From Catenuloplanes indicus (GTDB taxonomy: Bacteria > Actinomycetota > Actinomycetes > Mycobacteriales > Micromonosporaceae): 64,000 nt of DNA. The notes below the pieces were generated by a model, which was not told where the DNA came from, did not search any database, and saw nothing but the letters and a program-made list of their open reading frames with translations. The stretch covers positions 2,604,001 through 2,668,000 of the forward strand of contig NZ_JAUSUZ010000001.1 in assembly GCF_030813715.1 (NCBI RefSeq). Reading direction: 5' to 3'. Both the position numbers and the translations under genes were made by a program. Below, one piece after another: positions 1 through 8,055 of this stretch. Position 1 is the first letter of the stretch. Every line of letters starts with the position of its first letter.

Positions 1-1337
1 CGGGGCTGCGGCTTCCGCGGCGCGGGGGCCGTGCGGGCGGGCGGCGGCTCGTCGGCGGCCGCGCTGTCGGCCCCCGCCGCGCTGTCGGCCCCCGCCGCGC
101 TGTCGGCCGGGGCATGGCGGGAATCGTCGTCCGGCCGGTCACCACCGGAGACACCGTGGCCCTCCGAGTCGCGGCCACCGACACCTGCGACACCCCGATC
201 GCCGCCGGAATCGCGGTCACCGCCACGCTCCCGGTCATCGACAGCACCGCGCTCGTCGCCGCCCCGGGAAGGCGCGACGGCCTCGGCGTCCGGCCTTCCG
301 TCCGCCGCACGCCACGCGTCGCCGGGCCGGACGCCGCCCGACCGGCCGTCGTCCCACCCCGCATCGTCGTCGGGCCGCTGGTCACGCTCGTCCCCGTCCC
401 GATCGCCCCGGGCCCCGGCCGCACGATCGTCGTCGGAGCGAACCCCCGCGCCGAACGCGTCGACCTCGTCCAGGCCCGCGCGTGCCCGCTCACCGGTCAC
501 CACCGGCACCGGGGCTGAACGGCGGACCGACTGCACCGACCAGCCGTTGCCGAGCGCCTGGAAGATCAGCTCGTCCGCGTACTTCGCGACGATCTCCAGC
601 GTCACCACCGCGTCGTCGCGGCGCGCATCGAGCACGCCGGGCAGCCGCCACCAGTCCGGCTCGGGCGCGTCCAGCGCCGCGTCGACCAGCTCCACGAACG
701 CGAGCGTCTCGCCGGGCGGTGCGGTGGAGAGCCGGCCGCTCGCGATCCGGTAGATCACCGACGCGCTGGCCGAGACGACTGCCTCGCGGTGGTCGGTGAA
801 CACCACGGCGCCGCCCTCGCGCGCGGTCTCCGCGATCAGCTCGGCCAGTACCTCGTGCGCGGCCGCGTCCAGCCCGGACCACGGCTCGTCCAGCACCAGC
901 AGCTGCGGCGGGACCATCAGCGCCTGCGCGACCGCGACCTTCTGCGCGTTGCCCTTGGACAGCCGGCGCAGCTCCGCGTTCGCGCCGCCGACCAGCGCGA
1001 GCCGGGTGAGCAGCTCGTCCGCCCGGGCCACCGCGGCGCGCGTGCTCAGGCCCCGGATCCGGCCGATGTGCTTCAGGTAGGAGCGCGCCGAGATGCGCGC
1101 CTGGGTGGGGAACCGCTCGGGCACGTAGCCGACCACCCGTGGCCGGGCGATCACCGCGCCGGACGAGACCGGCGAGAGCCCGGCGACGATGCGCAGCAGC
1201 GTCGACTTGCCGGAACCGTTGCCGCCGACCACACCGACGACCTCGCCCGGATAGATCACCAGGTCGATGTCGTCCAGCACGGTGCGTGATCGATCGTATC
1301 GCTTGCCGACGCCGCGCAGCTCGACGAGGCCAGCCAT
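1..1337 (-). CDS. ABC transporter ATP-binding protein with long disordered tail (3' end outside window)
   Basis: Energises an ABC exporter at the inner face of the membrane. Translation from ATG at 1337, behind a GGAGG-type ribosome site, gives a Walker A loop GGNGSGKST (residues 38-46), an atypical signature LSKGN, a Walker B LLVLDEPW and a switch histidine in FTDHRE. The ATPase part ends near residue 270. It is followed by about 175 residues very rich in Asp, Arg and Gly with an ADSAAG repeat, still open at the window edge, so the C-terminus is not seen. ABC ATPases of this size rarely carry such a tail. It lies 117 bp after the permease gene 1455-2834 and points the same way, so it may be a second ATPase of the same exporter. 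The substrate is unknown. Confidence 0.85.
   Translation of the reverse strand, partial: MAGLVELRGVGKRYDRSRTVLDDIDLVIYPGEVVGVVGGNGSGKSTLLRIVAGLSPVSSGAVIARPRVVGYVPERFPTQARISARSYLKHIGRIRGLSTRAAVARADELLTRLALVGGANAELRRLSKGNAQKVAVAQALMVPPQLLVLDEPWSGLDAAAHEVLAELIAETAREGGAVVFTDHREAVVSASASVIYRIASGRLSTAPPGETLAFVELVDAALDAPEPDWWRLPGVLDARRDDAVVTLEIVAKYADELIFQALGNGWSVQSVRRSAPVPVVTGERARAGLDEVDAFGAGVRSDDDRAAGARGDRDGDERDQRPDDDAGWDDGRSGGVRPGDAWRAADGRPDAEAVAPSRGGDERGAVDDRERGGDRDSGGDRGVAGVGGRDSEGHGVSGGDRPDDDSRHAPADSAAGADSAAGADSAAADEPPPARTAPAPRKPQP
58..108. repeat. 18-bp tandem repeat, about 2.9 copies, inside a coding tail
   Basis: The unit gccgcgctgtcggccccc occurs at 58-75, 76-93 and (partly) 94-108 without mismatch in the shared part. 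It encodes the repeated ADSAAG segment of the disordered tail of the ABC ATPase on the minus strand. The units are identical in DNA, which suggests recent slippage. Confidence 0.85.
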
Positions 1338-1454
1338 GACACCTCCATATTCGCAGGCATCCGCCCGTCGCCCGGCCCAGCATACAAACCGAGGAGCATT
1401 CGCGGGGGTACGGGAAAGCGCCGTCACCCACCCGAAGACGATTACTCGCAGTGA

Positions 1455-2834
1455 TCATCTCGTCGCGATCAGATCCACCACGATGAGCAGCGCGACCACG
1501 TCCCACCCTCGCCAGAGCTGCCGCAGCAGGTCGATCGGGAGCAGCCCGAACGGCGTCTCCACGACCGGCCCGTCGTAGACCAGCGACGGCCGGGTGCCCG
1601 AGCGGTACACCGCGCCGCCCACGCCGAGCAGCAGCACCACGGCCAGCCACGGCGGCCGCTCCCCCGCGACCGGCGCGGTGACCATGAAGAACAGTGCGGC
1701 GGCGAGCACCGGCACGGCCAGGTGCGCCACCTTCAGCTCGGTGTCGCCGCCGCCGAGCGCGCGCCGCAGCCCGGGCGACCGGGTGATCGCGCGCAGCCCG
1801 CCGGCCAGCCGGTCCCCGGCCAGGAACGCGGTGAGCACCAGCGCCGGGCCGGCCAGCCCCGGGACCGCGAGCGCGACCGCGTACTGCACCAGCACCAGCG
1901 CGGCCCAGCCGAGCAGCGCGGCCCGCCGCCGGACGGCCCGGCGCAGCTCCGCCTGGGTCAGCGCCCACCAGCGCGGACCGGCCCGGAACCGGCGGCTGCG
2001 CACCCGGCCGAGCGCACGCCAGCGGCGCACCTCCAGCAGGTCCGCGATCAGCGTCGGGTCCAGCATCACCGCGGCCGCGGCGGCGCTGCTCGCGAACTGC
2101 GCGCCGGTCGTGGTGGTGGACCGGTCCAGCCTCCGCAGCGCCCGGATCGCGAGAACCACGGCTGTTCCGGCCACCACGAACACGGGCGGCGAGACGAGCG
2201 GGTGCATCGCGCCGGACGGGCGTGGCAGCGCCGTGCTCAGAAAGTGCAGCGCCACCACCGTGGCCGCGACCAGCGCACCGGCGGCGAGCAACACCCGGCC
2301 CGGCAGCTCCGCCACCCACCGCGCCCGCCGCGCGCCCTGCGCCACCACCGCACCGGCGCCGGCCAGCAGCCCGGTCGCGGCGCCGAGCAGCGGCACATGC
2401 ACGGTGCTCTCGCCGGACAGCGCGCCGAACAGGAACCCGAGCAGCGCCACCGTCGCGGTCGCACCGGCCAGCAGGCCGGCGAACCGGGGCAGCAGCAGCG
2501 CCCGCCGGTCGACCGGCGCGCTCGCCACCCAGGACTGCAGCGCCGGCCCGACGAAGACCGGGCCGAGCGCACGCAGCCCGGCCCAGCCGAACCCGGCCGC
2601 GGTCAGCACCGCCGCGATCACCAGCCACCGCTGCTCGGCCGGGTCACCCGCGTCGACCAGCGTGGACCCGAGGAAGTCGCGGCCCATGTCGACGAACGCC
2701 CAGCCGTAGAGCGCCGCCAGCAGCGCCAGCAGGTAGAGGTCGGTGAGGAAGTCGCCGAACGACGTGCTGTGGTGCCGCCGTCGCAGCCGCCGCATCCGCG
2801 CCCGCACCTCGCGGGCACCGGCCGGACCGCTCAC
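1455..2834 (-). CDS. ABC exporter membrane protein (permease)
   Basis: A 459-residue integral membrane protein with about ten hydrophobic segments in two blocks, separated by a basic cytoplasmic loop near residues 270-310. It is probably the transmembrane partner of the ATPase encoded just upstream (2831-3445). The GTG start at 2834 overlaps the stop of that gene in a GTGA quartet, which implies translational coupling. The sequence resembles actinobacterial ABC-2-like membrane proteins of unknown substrate; no finer family can be assigned by eye. A start further upstream is formally open but would lie inside the ATPase gene. Confidence 0.75.
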   Translation of the reverse strand: MSGPAGAREVRARMRRLRRRHHSTSFGDFLTDLYLLALLAALYGWAFVDMGRDFLGSTLVDAGDPAEQRWLVIAAVLTAAGFGWAGLRALGPVFVGPALQSWVASAPVDRRALLLPRFAGLLAGATATVALLGFLFGALSGESTVHVPLLGAATGLLAGAGAVVAQGARRARWVAELPGRVLLAAGALVAATVVALHFLSTALPRPSGAMHPLVSPPVFVVAGTAVVLAIRALRRLDRSTTTTGAQFASSAAAAAVMLDPTLIADLLEVRRWRALGRVRSRRFRAGPRWWALTQAELRRAVRRRAALLGWAALVLVQYAVALAVPGLAGPALVLTAFLAGDRLAGGLRAITRSPGLRRALGGGDTELKVAHLAVPVLAAALFFMVTAPVAGERPPWLAVVLLLGVGGAVYRSGTRPSLVYDGPVVETPFGLLPIDLLRQLWRGWDVVALLIVVDLIATR

Positions 2835-3445
2835 GCGCCGATCTCGATCCGCACGTCCGCGACCGCCGCGATCAGCTCCTCGTCGTGCGAGGCCAGCAGC
2901 ACCGCCACCCCGGCCGCCTTCTCGCGCAGCAGCCGCTCGGCCAGCCACGCCCGCCCGCACACGTCCAGCCGCTGCTCCGGCTCGTCCAGGATCAGCAGCC
3001 GCCGCGGTCGCACGAAGCAGGAGGCCAGCGCGAGGCGCCGCCGCTGTCCACTGGAGAGCGTGGCCGGCAGCTGGTCACGCGCCCGGTCCAGCCCCAACTC
3101 GGCCAGCACCCCGTCGACCGGGTCACCGCCGCCGTGCGCGGCCGCGAGCAGCTCCAGATGCTCCACCACGGACAGGTCCGCGAAGAAGTCGATGTCGTCC
3201 AGCGCCGCCGCCATGATCGACCGCGTCCACGGATCGGCCTCGTCCAGCCGCCGCCCCTCGGACCGCACCTCGCCGTCGTCCGGCCGCTCCGCCCCCACCA
3301 CGCAGCGCAGCAGCGTCGTCTTCCCCGACCCGTTGGGCCCGGTCACCACCCCGGCCTGCCCCGCCGCCACCTCGAAACTCACGTCGTCGAGCACCAGCAG
3401 TTCCCCGAAGCTCCGCCGCAGCCCCCGCACCTCCAGCGCCACCAT
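2831..3445 (-). CDS. ABC transporter ATP-binding protein
   Basis: A compact 204-residue ATPase. Visible motifs are Walker A GPNGSGKTT, signature LSSGQ, Walker B LLILDEPE and a switch histidine in ASHDEE. The start is ATG at 3445, just before the typical opening VALEVRGLRRSF; longer starts add a non-conserved Arg/Gly-rich stretch. The stop overlaps the permease start by four bases, so the two genes form a coupled pair. It is probably the main motor of the exporter whose membrane part is encoded at 1455-2834. Substrate unknown. Confidence 0.85.
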   Translation of the reverse strand: MVALEVRGLRRSFGELLVLDDVSFEVAAGQAGVVTGPNGSGKTTLLRCVVGAERPDDGEVRSEGRRLDEADPWTRSIMAAALDDIDFFADLSVVEHLELLAAAHGGGDPVDGVLAELGLDRARDQLPATLSSGQRRRLALASCFVRPRRLLILDEPEQRLDVCGRAWLAERLLREKAAGVAVLLASHDEELIAAVADVRIEIGA

Positions 3446-3814
3446 GGCGCCAACTCTGTCAGATCTGCCGACGACGCCGCGATCGCCCCACCGGCCGCAA
3501 CGGCCCACCGAAGATAGACAACCTGCAATAAAAATAGATCAAAAAATGAGTGAATGCGATGTTCATCTGATCAATATTGAGAACCACTGGAAGTGTTCGG
3601 CGGACCTCCGAACCGGCTACTTGCCTCACCATTAACGACCATGCGAAACTCTTGCCCTGGAGGCGAGGGTCAATTCTCCACGGCGCCATGCATACGATCC
3701 GCCAGGGCGAACACACGTTCCATAAATCCCGGCCGCCGAACGTCATATCACTCTCACAGTGTCACGTTCGCGACACCGACACCTGTCGCACAATGCCCGC
3801 ACCCAGGGGGAACA
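3446..3814. other. AT-rich intergenic region between divergent operons
   Basis: These 369 bp separate the minus-strand ABC operon from the plus-strand ParA cassette. The part 3515-3590 is clearly richer in A and T than anything nearby, with runs such as aataaaaatagatc. That is unusual for this genome and fits a transfer boundary or a promoter region. A 29-codon reading frame (3546-3635) has no ribosome site and is not called. The right end holds clustered inverted repeats, listed separately. Confidence 0.6.
3756..3791. promoter_or_regulatory. clustered inverted repeats upstream of the ParA gene (possible operator)
   Basis: Two adjacent dyads share the half-site GTGTC/GACAC or its variant: GTGTC (3759-3763) with GACAC (3772-3776), and CGACA (3777-3781) with TGTCG (3784-3788). 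They lie 25-60 bp before the ParA start. Such iterated half-sites suit binding by a dimeric regulator and could be an autoregulatory operator or a centromere-like ParB-type site. This is inference from symmetry and position only. Confidence 0.4.
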
Positions 3815-4750
3815 ATGAGCATTGTCGCCGTCATGAATTACAAAGGTGGCGTCGGCAAGACCACCTTGACCGCGAACCTCGGCGGCGAGGTCGCCAAGCG
3901 CGGGCATCGAGTTCTTCTGATCGACCTCGATCCACAGGCAAACCTGACCTTCTCGTTCTACAGCCTTCCGCAGTGGCACGAAGGACTCGACCAACGCACG
4001 ATCAAGCAGTGGTACGAGGGCGACATCCCCGGCCGGGAGGTGCCGCTCTCCGAACTCATCGTCACGCCCGAACAGGCCAATGACGCCATCAGTGACAACG
4101 GCGGCCGGCTGGATCTGATCTCTTCCCACCTCGGCCTGATTGACATAGACCTTCATCTGGCCTCGAAGCTCGGCGGCACGACGCTACAGGAGTCGAAGAG
4201 GCGTTACCTCACACTCCACGGCTGCCTGAGGCGCGCACTGCAGGACAAGTCGTTCGATGACTACGACCTGGTCCTCATCGACTGCGCCCCCAATTTCGGC
4301 CTGGTCACCAAGACCGCAATCGTCGCGAGCGACCACGTTCTCGTACCGGCCAAAGCCGACTACCTTTCCACCCTGGGAATCAGCTATCTGGCGGGCAGCT
4401 GCGACAAACTGGTCGAGGAATACAACGACTACGTCGGGCACGGCCCCAATGACGGCACCTCGAAAATCAATCCACGGTTCTTGGGCATCGTCTTCACGAT
4501 GGTCAAGATCTACGCAGCGCGCCCCATCGGCACCCAGCAGAACTACATCGAAGAGGTTCGCGCGAACGCCGGGCTCCCCGTCCTCTCCACCGTCATGCGC
4601 GACAGCCCCCGGCATTACGGGGACGCCGGCGCACGCGGCATTCCGGCGATGCTGACCGCACCGATGAGCGACGACGTGGCGACCGAGTTCCGGCACCTCG
4701 CCGAGGAAATCATGCAGCAGATCTCCCTTGAAAAGGGCGGGCAACGATGA
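3815..4750 (+). CDS. ParA/MinD-like P-loop ATPase
   Basis: A 311-residue ParA-family ATPase. The deviant Walker A box KGGVGKTT occupies residues 10-17, with the signature lysine. Walker A' is LLIDLDPQ and Walker B lies in LVLIDCAPNFG. The ATG at 3815 follows a purine-rich AGGGGGAAC; upstream codons in frame are not conserved in type. Family members use ATP-driven dimerisation to position DNA or protein cargo, and some act as switches in other complexes. The gene overlaps the next one by ATGA, and the cassette continues with a SAP-like protein and a RAMA-CBS-HEPN protein rather than a ParB. It is therefore unlikely to be a plain chromosome or plasmid partition gene. Confidence 0.9.
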   Translation: MSIVAVMNYKGGVGKTTLTANLGGEVAKRGHRVLLIDLDPQANLTFSFYSLPQWHEGLDQRTIKQWYEGDIPGREVPLSELIVTPEQANDAISDNGGRLDLISSHLGLIDIDLHLASKLGGTTLQESKRRYLTLHGCLRRALQDKSFDDYDLVLIDCAPNFGLVTKTAIVASDHVLVPAKADYLSTLGISYLAGSCDKLVEEYNDYVGHGPNDGTSKINPRFLGIVFTMVKIYAARPIGTQQNYIEEVRANAGLPVLSTVMRDSPRHYGDAGARGIPAMLTAPMSDDVATEFRHLAEEIMQQISLEKGGQR

Positions 4751-5229
4751 CCGACCTCGCATCGCTGGTCGTCCAAGTGCAGCGTCGCTTCGCCGACTTC
4801 CTGGCGACGCTGTCGAATGACGACATGCTCGCTCTCGCCGAAGGCCGCGCAGGTCTGTCACTCACCGATCCGGCCGGGATCGCCAGAACCGCCACGCCGG
4901 TCGACGCGCCCGCCGCGCCGGCCACCAAGCCGAGAGCCGCCCGAAAAGCCACGGGAAGATCCGCGCCCAAGACGACCGGCCCCAAGCGAGGCACGCCCTC
5001 CCCGCACATCGACCATGCGGACGTAGCGAACCGGCTTCGGCAGATGGACAGCATCGACGACGGCTCGGCGCTGCTCACCGAGCTGAAACCGAAAGTCGAC
5101 GACTTGAAGCTCATCGCCGAGCACCTGAGCACGCGAACGACCGGCACCAAGACTGAACTGACCAATCGGATTCTGACGCAGGCCATCGGCGCCCGGCTCA
5201 AGTTCGCCGGGCTTCGGACGTGGGATTGA
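4747..5229 (+). CDS. small protein with SAP-like C-terminal domain
   Basis: A 160-residue protein overlapping the ParA gene by ATGA. Residues 1-40 look helical (VQVQRRFADFLATL). Residues 45-90 form a basic, Ala/Pro/Lys-rich linker. The C-terminus, roughly 114-148, fits the SAP pattern: DLKLIAEHLS, then G-T-K, then ELTNRIL. SAP modules are short helix-turn-helix folds that usually bind DNA. A SAP-like module plus a basic linker suggests a DNA-binding adaptor that might take the place of ParB beside the ParA ATPase. The SAP assignment rests on the pattern only. No other family is recognised. Confidence 0.75.
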   Translation: MTDLASLVVQVQRRFADFLATLSNDDMLALAEGRAGLSLTDPAGIARTATPVDAPAAPATKPRAARKATGRSAPKTTGPKRGTPSPHIDHADVANRLRQMDSIDDGSALLTELKPKVDDLKLIAEHLSTRTTGTKTELTNRILTQAIGARLKFAGLRTWD

Positions 5230-5243
5230 GCCAGGGAGCGGGC

Positions 5244-6608
5244 GTGGTCGACATCGGGGAACCCACCAGAGTCATGCACCTCCACGGCGGGCGCCGGGTG
5301 ACGGTCCGGGACCTGGTCGACGCACACTTGCTGACACCGGGTACCGCACTTCGTTTCGTACGTCGTCGCGTCGGCACGCAGCACGACGCCACGGTCACCG
5401 AGGACGGGCGCATCAAACTCGCCGACGGCGGTCATGAGGTGCCGTCGCCGTCACAGGCCGCACGTCTCGCCTCCGGCGCACGGGCGGTCGACGGGTGGCG
5501 GGTGTGGACGATTCTCGAGACCGGGAGGCCACTCGACGCGTTGCGTCAGGAGTTTCTGGACAACGCCGTTCGCACCGCGGGTGCCCTGGAGACGAAACAA
5601 CTGGAACAGCGGGTGCACGAGCGTCTCCGGCAGGCGAGGGAACGGGCCGACGCCGATCAACCGGTCGAGTTCTCCGTCCGCGAACTGCTCGCGCTCTGGG
5701 GCGCCAAAGACCGAGGCGATCAGATCAGCCGGATCGAGGCCGACCTGGCGAACCATGGTCTGGTCACCTCTCCCAGCTTCCGTGCGGTCACACTCGACGC
5801 CTCGGTGCGTCTCGTCACGGCCCCCGCCGAGCCGGAAGAACCCGCACCCGAGGTCCGGGGTGACGACCCGGACCCTACCGACGACGAGCTCTCACCCACG
5901 AATGTCGGACTGACGGTGGGCAACCTCCCGTCCGCCCTCGGCGGAGTCGCCTTCGTGGCCCCGGACGCCGGTTTCGACTCGGCGATCACACTGATGCTGC
6001 TCAACGACTTCTCGCAACTCGCGGTCTTCAGCAATCCACACAAACTCAGAGGCGCCGTGACCTGGGAGTCCATCGCCAGAGCCCGGCATGCGAACTCTGC
6101 TGCCCACTTCACCAGCGGGATCGTGGAGGAAGCTCCAGTGGTCCGGTACGACAAGGAACTGATCGACGTACTGCCGATGCTGCAGCAGTTGGGCTTCGTG
6201 TTCGTGAAGAACGAGAAGAACGCCGTGGCGGGGATCGTCACCACCGCGGACGTCGTTTCGGCCTACGGCCAGATGGCCGGGCCGTTCTTCGAGATCGGGG
6301 AACTGGATCAGACGCTGCGCCGCATCATCGCACGCAATCTGGAGGTCGACGAGGTCTCCTCGCTCTGCGGCAAGACGTTCCGCTCCTTCGACGAGATGTC
6401 CATGGGTGATTACCAACGGGTTCTCAGCAACAACGACGTCTGGTCCCGCCTCGGCTGGCCGCTCGACCGGGTGATGATCACCAGACACCTCGATGCGACT
6501 CGCCGCATCCGCAATGCGGTGATGCACTTCAACCCGGACCCGCTACCGGCAGACGCGATGGCCAAGCTGCGAAAACTCAGTGCCCTTCTGAAGCAGTACA
6601 GCGACTGA
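5244..6608 (+). CDS. RAMA - winged helix - CBS pair - HEPN fusion protein
   Basis: A 454-residue multidomain protein. The start is taken as GTG 5244, with AGGGAG five bases before it; an alternative GTG at 5220 overlaps the preceding gene. Residues 18-92 match a RAMA domain: VTVRDLVDAHLLTPGT, then ATVTEDGRI, then SPSQAA and VDGWRVW. Residues 140-180 resemble a winged helix (VRELLALWGAK, then ANHGLVTSPSF). After an acidic linker come two CBS motifs, about 224-283 and 290-345, which usually bind adenine nucleotides. The end, about 370-454, looks like a Swt1-type HEPN domain with R423-N424-xxx-H428, the form seen in active HEPN RNases. One reading is that RAMA senses modified DNA, CBS senses a nucleotide and HEPN is an effector. 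That is inference, and no function is known. Confidence 0.8.
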   Translation: MVDIGEPTRVMHLHGGRRVTVRDLVDAHLLTPGTALRFVRRRVGTQHDATVTEDGRIKLADGGHEVPSPSQAARLASGARAVDGWRVWTILETGRPLDALRQEFLDNAVRTAGALETKQLEQRVHERLRQARERADADQPVEFSVRELLALWGAKDRGDQISRIEADLANHGLVTSPSFRAVTLDASVRLVTAPAEPEEPAPEVRGDDPDPTDDELSPTNVGLTVGNLPSALGGVAFVAPDAGFDSAITLMLLNDFSQLAVFSNPHKLRGAVTWESIARARHANSAAHFTSGIVEEAPVVRYDKELIDVLPMLQQLGFVFVKNEKNAVAGIVTTADVVSAYGQMAGPFFEIGELDQTLRRIIARNLEVDEVSSLCGKTFRSFDEMSMGDYQRVLSNNDVWSRLGWPLDRVMITRHLDATRRIRNAVMHFNPDPLPADAMAKLRKLSALLKQYSD

Positions 6609-6637
6609 GAGCCCGAATCGGTCATGGCCGACGACGC

Positions 6638-7045
6638 TCAGAGCGGGAGCACGAAGTCCAGAATGGTGGTCTGGCCGGCTTCGACGGTCGCCTCCGAAGG
6701 CTCGCCGACCAGGCTGGCCCCGTACCGGACGCGGAACTCGTAGCGGCCCGGGCTGAGGCCGGGCCAGCGGTATGCCCCAGTGCCGTCGGTGGCGATCACC
6801 TCCTCGCGGATGTCCGCGCCGCCGGGGACGTCCAGCGCGCGCGGCAGCAGGGCGGCGCCGGCCAGTGGGGTGCCGTCGGCGGTGGTGACCGTCCCGGCCA
6901 CGACGCCGGTGTCGCCGGCGTTCGCGGGCGGCGGCGTCATCGAGCTGTCCACCGGCGTGTCCGGCCCGGAGCCGGGTGCGGCATCGCCGCCGCACCCGGC
7001 CGTGAGCAGTGCCGTCATCAGGATGATCACTATTCCGTGGCGCAT
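6638..7045 (-). CDS. secreted lipoprotein with carboxypeptidase-regulatory-like beta domain
   Basis: A 135-residue lipoprotein. The signal peptide ends in the lipobox LLTAGC, so it should be anchored to the outer face of the membrane. A Pro/Ser/Gly linker follows. The rest reads like a carboxypeptidase-regulatory or prealbumin-type beta sandwich: VAGTVTTADGTPLAGA, then DGTGAYRWPGLSPGRYEFRV. ATG 7045 has a GGAGGGACG ribosome site directly upstream. It ends 29 bp from the stop of the convergent RAMA-HEPN gene and follows the secreted protease gene by 50 bp, so both may be co-expressed. Such domains usually serve as structural or binding modules; no enzyme is evident. Confidence 0.8.
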   Translation of the reverse strand: MRHGIVIILMTALLTAGCGGDAAPGSGPDTPVDSSMTPPPANAGDTGVVAGTVTTADGTPLAGAALLPRALDVPGGADIREEVIATDGTGAYRWPGLSPGRYEFRVRYGASLVGEPSEATVEAGQTTILDFVLPL

Positions 7046-7095
7046 CGTCCCTCCATGATGGAACCCGCGGTCCAGGACGCCACGGTCGCCGGTCC

Positions 7096-8055
7096 CTACA
7101 GACCGTTCCAGTACTGGAAGTTGGTGAACACGGCCTCGGTGATGCGGGTGCCGCGGTTGTGGTTGGAGAACGGCGGCGAGCCGCCGGTCCGCAGCCCGTA
7201 CGCGTGGACGGCCAGCCCGCACGGGCCGCAGTCGTCACGATACGTGTAGATCGGGCTGCCGCTCTGCCCGCCCACGGTGTCGTTGTGGTAGAACAGCTCC
7301 CGGTCCTGGCTCACCCGGATCTGGTCGTAGCTGGCCCACTGCTCACCGTCCGGCTTGTCCCCGGGGTATCCGCGGGTCGACGTGCCGGTGCCGTTCAGGC
7401 TCGCGCTCTGCCAGCGGAACCCATACGTGCCCACCGTGTTGCCGACCGTGCAGTCCAGCTTGATCGCGCCGTAGTCGTACTGCGAGTTCCGGTCGTTGAT
7501 CCAGCCGTTGACCGAGTGCATGCTGATCGACGCGCACGAGCCGTACGGCGCGGCGGTGCCGTTGCGGCCCGGCCAGGCGCGGACGCCCTGCCCGGTCCGC
7601 CAGCCACCGTTGTCGTGGCTGAAGACGCAGTGGCCCGCGGTGATCACCGTGTTCGGGCCGATCAGCCAGCCGGTGCAGTAGAAGATCGTCGCGCCGTTCG
7701 CGACCCGGGTGAGCTGGACCGTGGCGCTCGCCGGCCACCAGGTGGTGTCCGTCTCGCGGATGCGGTCGTCCGTGCCGATGACGCTCTGCGCGCCCATCAG
7801 GTTCTCCGGCCGGCCGGAGAGGTCCGCGGTGTGCGATGCGCCGTCCGAGCCGGTCACGCCGGTGCCTCGGGTCGCCGGGACCATCGTCACGTCCGGCATC
7901 GCGTCGAGCGCGGCCGCGCTCACGGTGGTGCCGTCGCTGGAGACCGGTGTGCTGGGATCCTTCTCGGCTGCGGTGACGGGCGCGGCCGTGACCAGCAGCA
8001 TCCCGCCGATCGCGGCGCCGGTCAGCGCCAGCCGTGCGCGGTGAGTGAGGTTCAT
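7096..8055 (-). CDS. secreted trypsin/V8-like serine protease
   Basis: A 319-residue exported serine endopeptidase of the chymotrypsin/V8 fold. A basic N-terminus and hydrophobic core up to about residue 29 (ending in VTAA) form a signal peptide. A propeptide-like stretch of about 90 residues follows. The catalytic triad is visible as H142 in TAGHC, D194 in QYDYGAIK and S265 in GGQSGSP. Several cysteines, including the TAGHC cysteine and a pair in DDCGPCG, suggest disulphides. The ATG at 8055 has GGAGGAAG upstream. The downstream lipoprotein gene is in the same direction. Specificity cannot be read from the sequence. Confidence 0.88.
   Translation of the reverse strand: MNLTHRARLALTGAAIGGMLLVTAAPVTAAEKDPSTPVSSDGTTVSAAALDAMPDVTMVPATRGTGVTGSDGASHTADLSGRPENLMGAQSVIGTDDRIRETDTTWWPASATVQLTRVANGATIFYCTGWLIGPNTVITAGHCVFSHDNGGWRTGQGVRAWPGRNGTAAPYGSCASISMHSVNGWINDRNSQYDYGAIKLDCTVGNTVGTYGFRWQSASLNGTGTSTRGYPGDKPDGEQWASYDQIRVSQDRELFYHNDTVGGQSGSPIYTYRDDCGPCGLAVHAYGLRTGGSPPFSNHNRGTRITEAVFTNFQYWNGL

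Noticed and set aside
3546-3635. 29-codon frame MSECDVHLINIENHWKCSADL... in the AT-rich leader
   Set aside because: No ribosome site, no following gene in phase, and its composition matches the leader; more likely chance.
3815-4750. ParA gene as chromosome partition parA
   Set aside because: No parB, gidB or origin genes nearby; the downstream partners are of other types.
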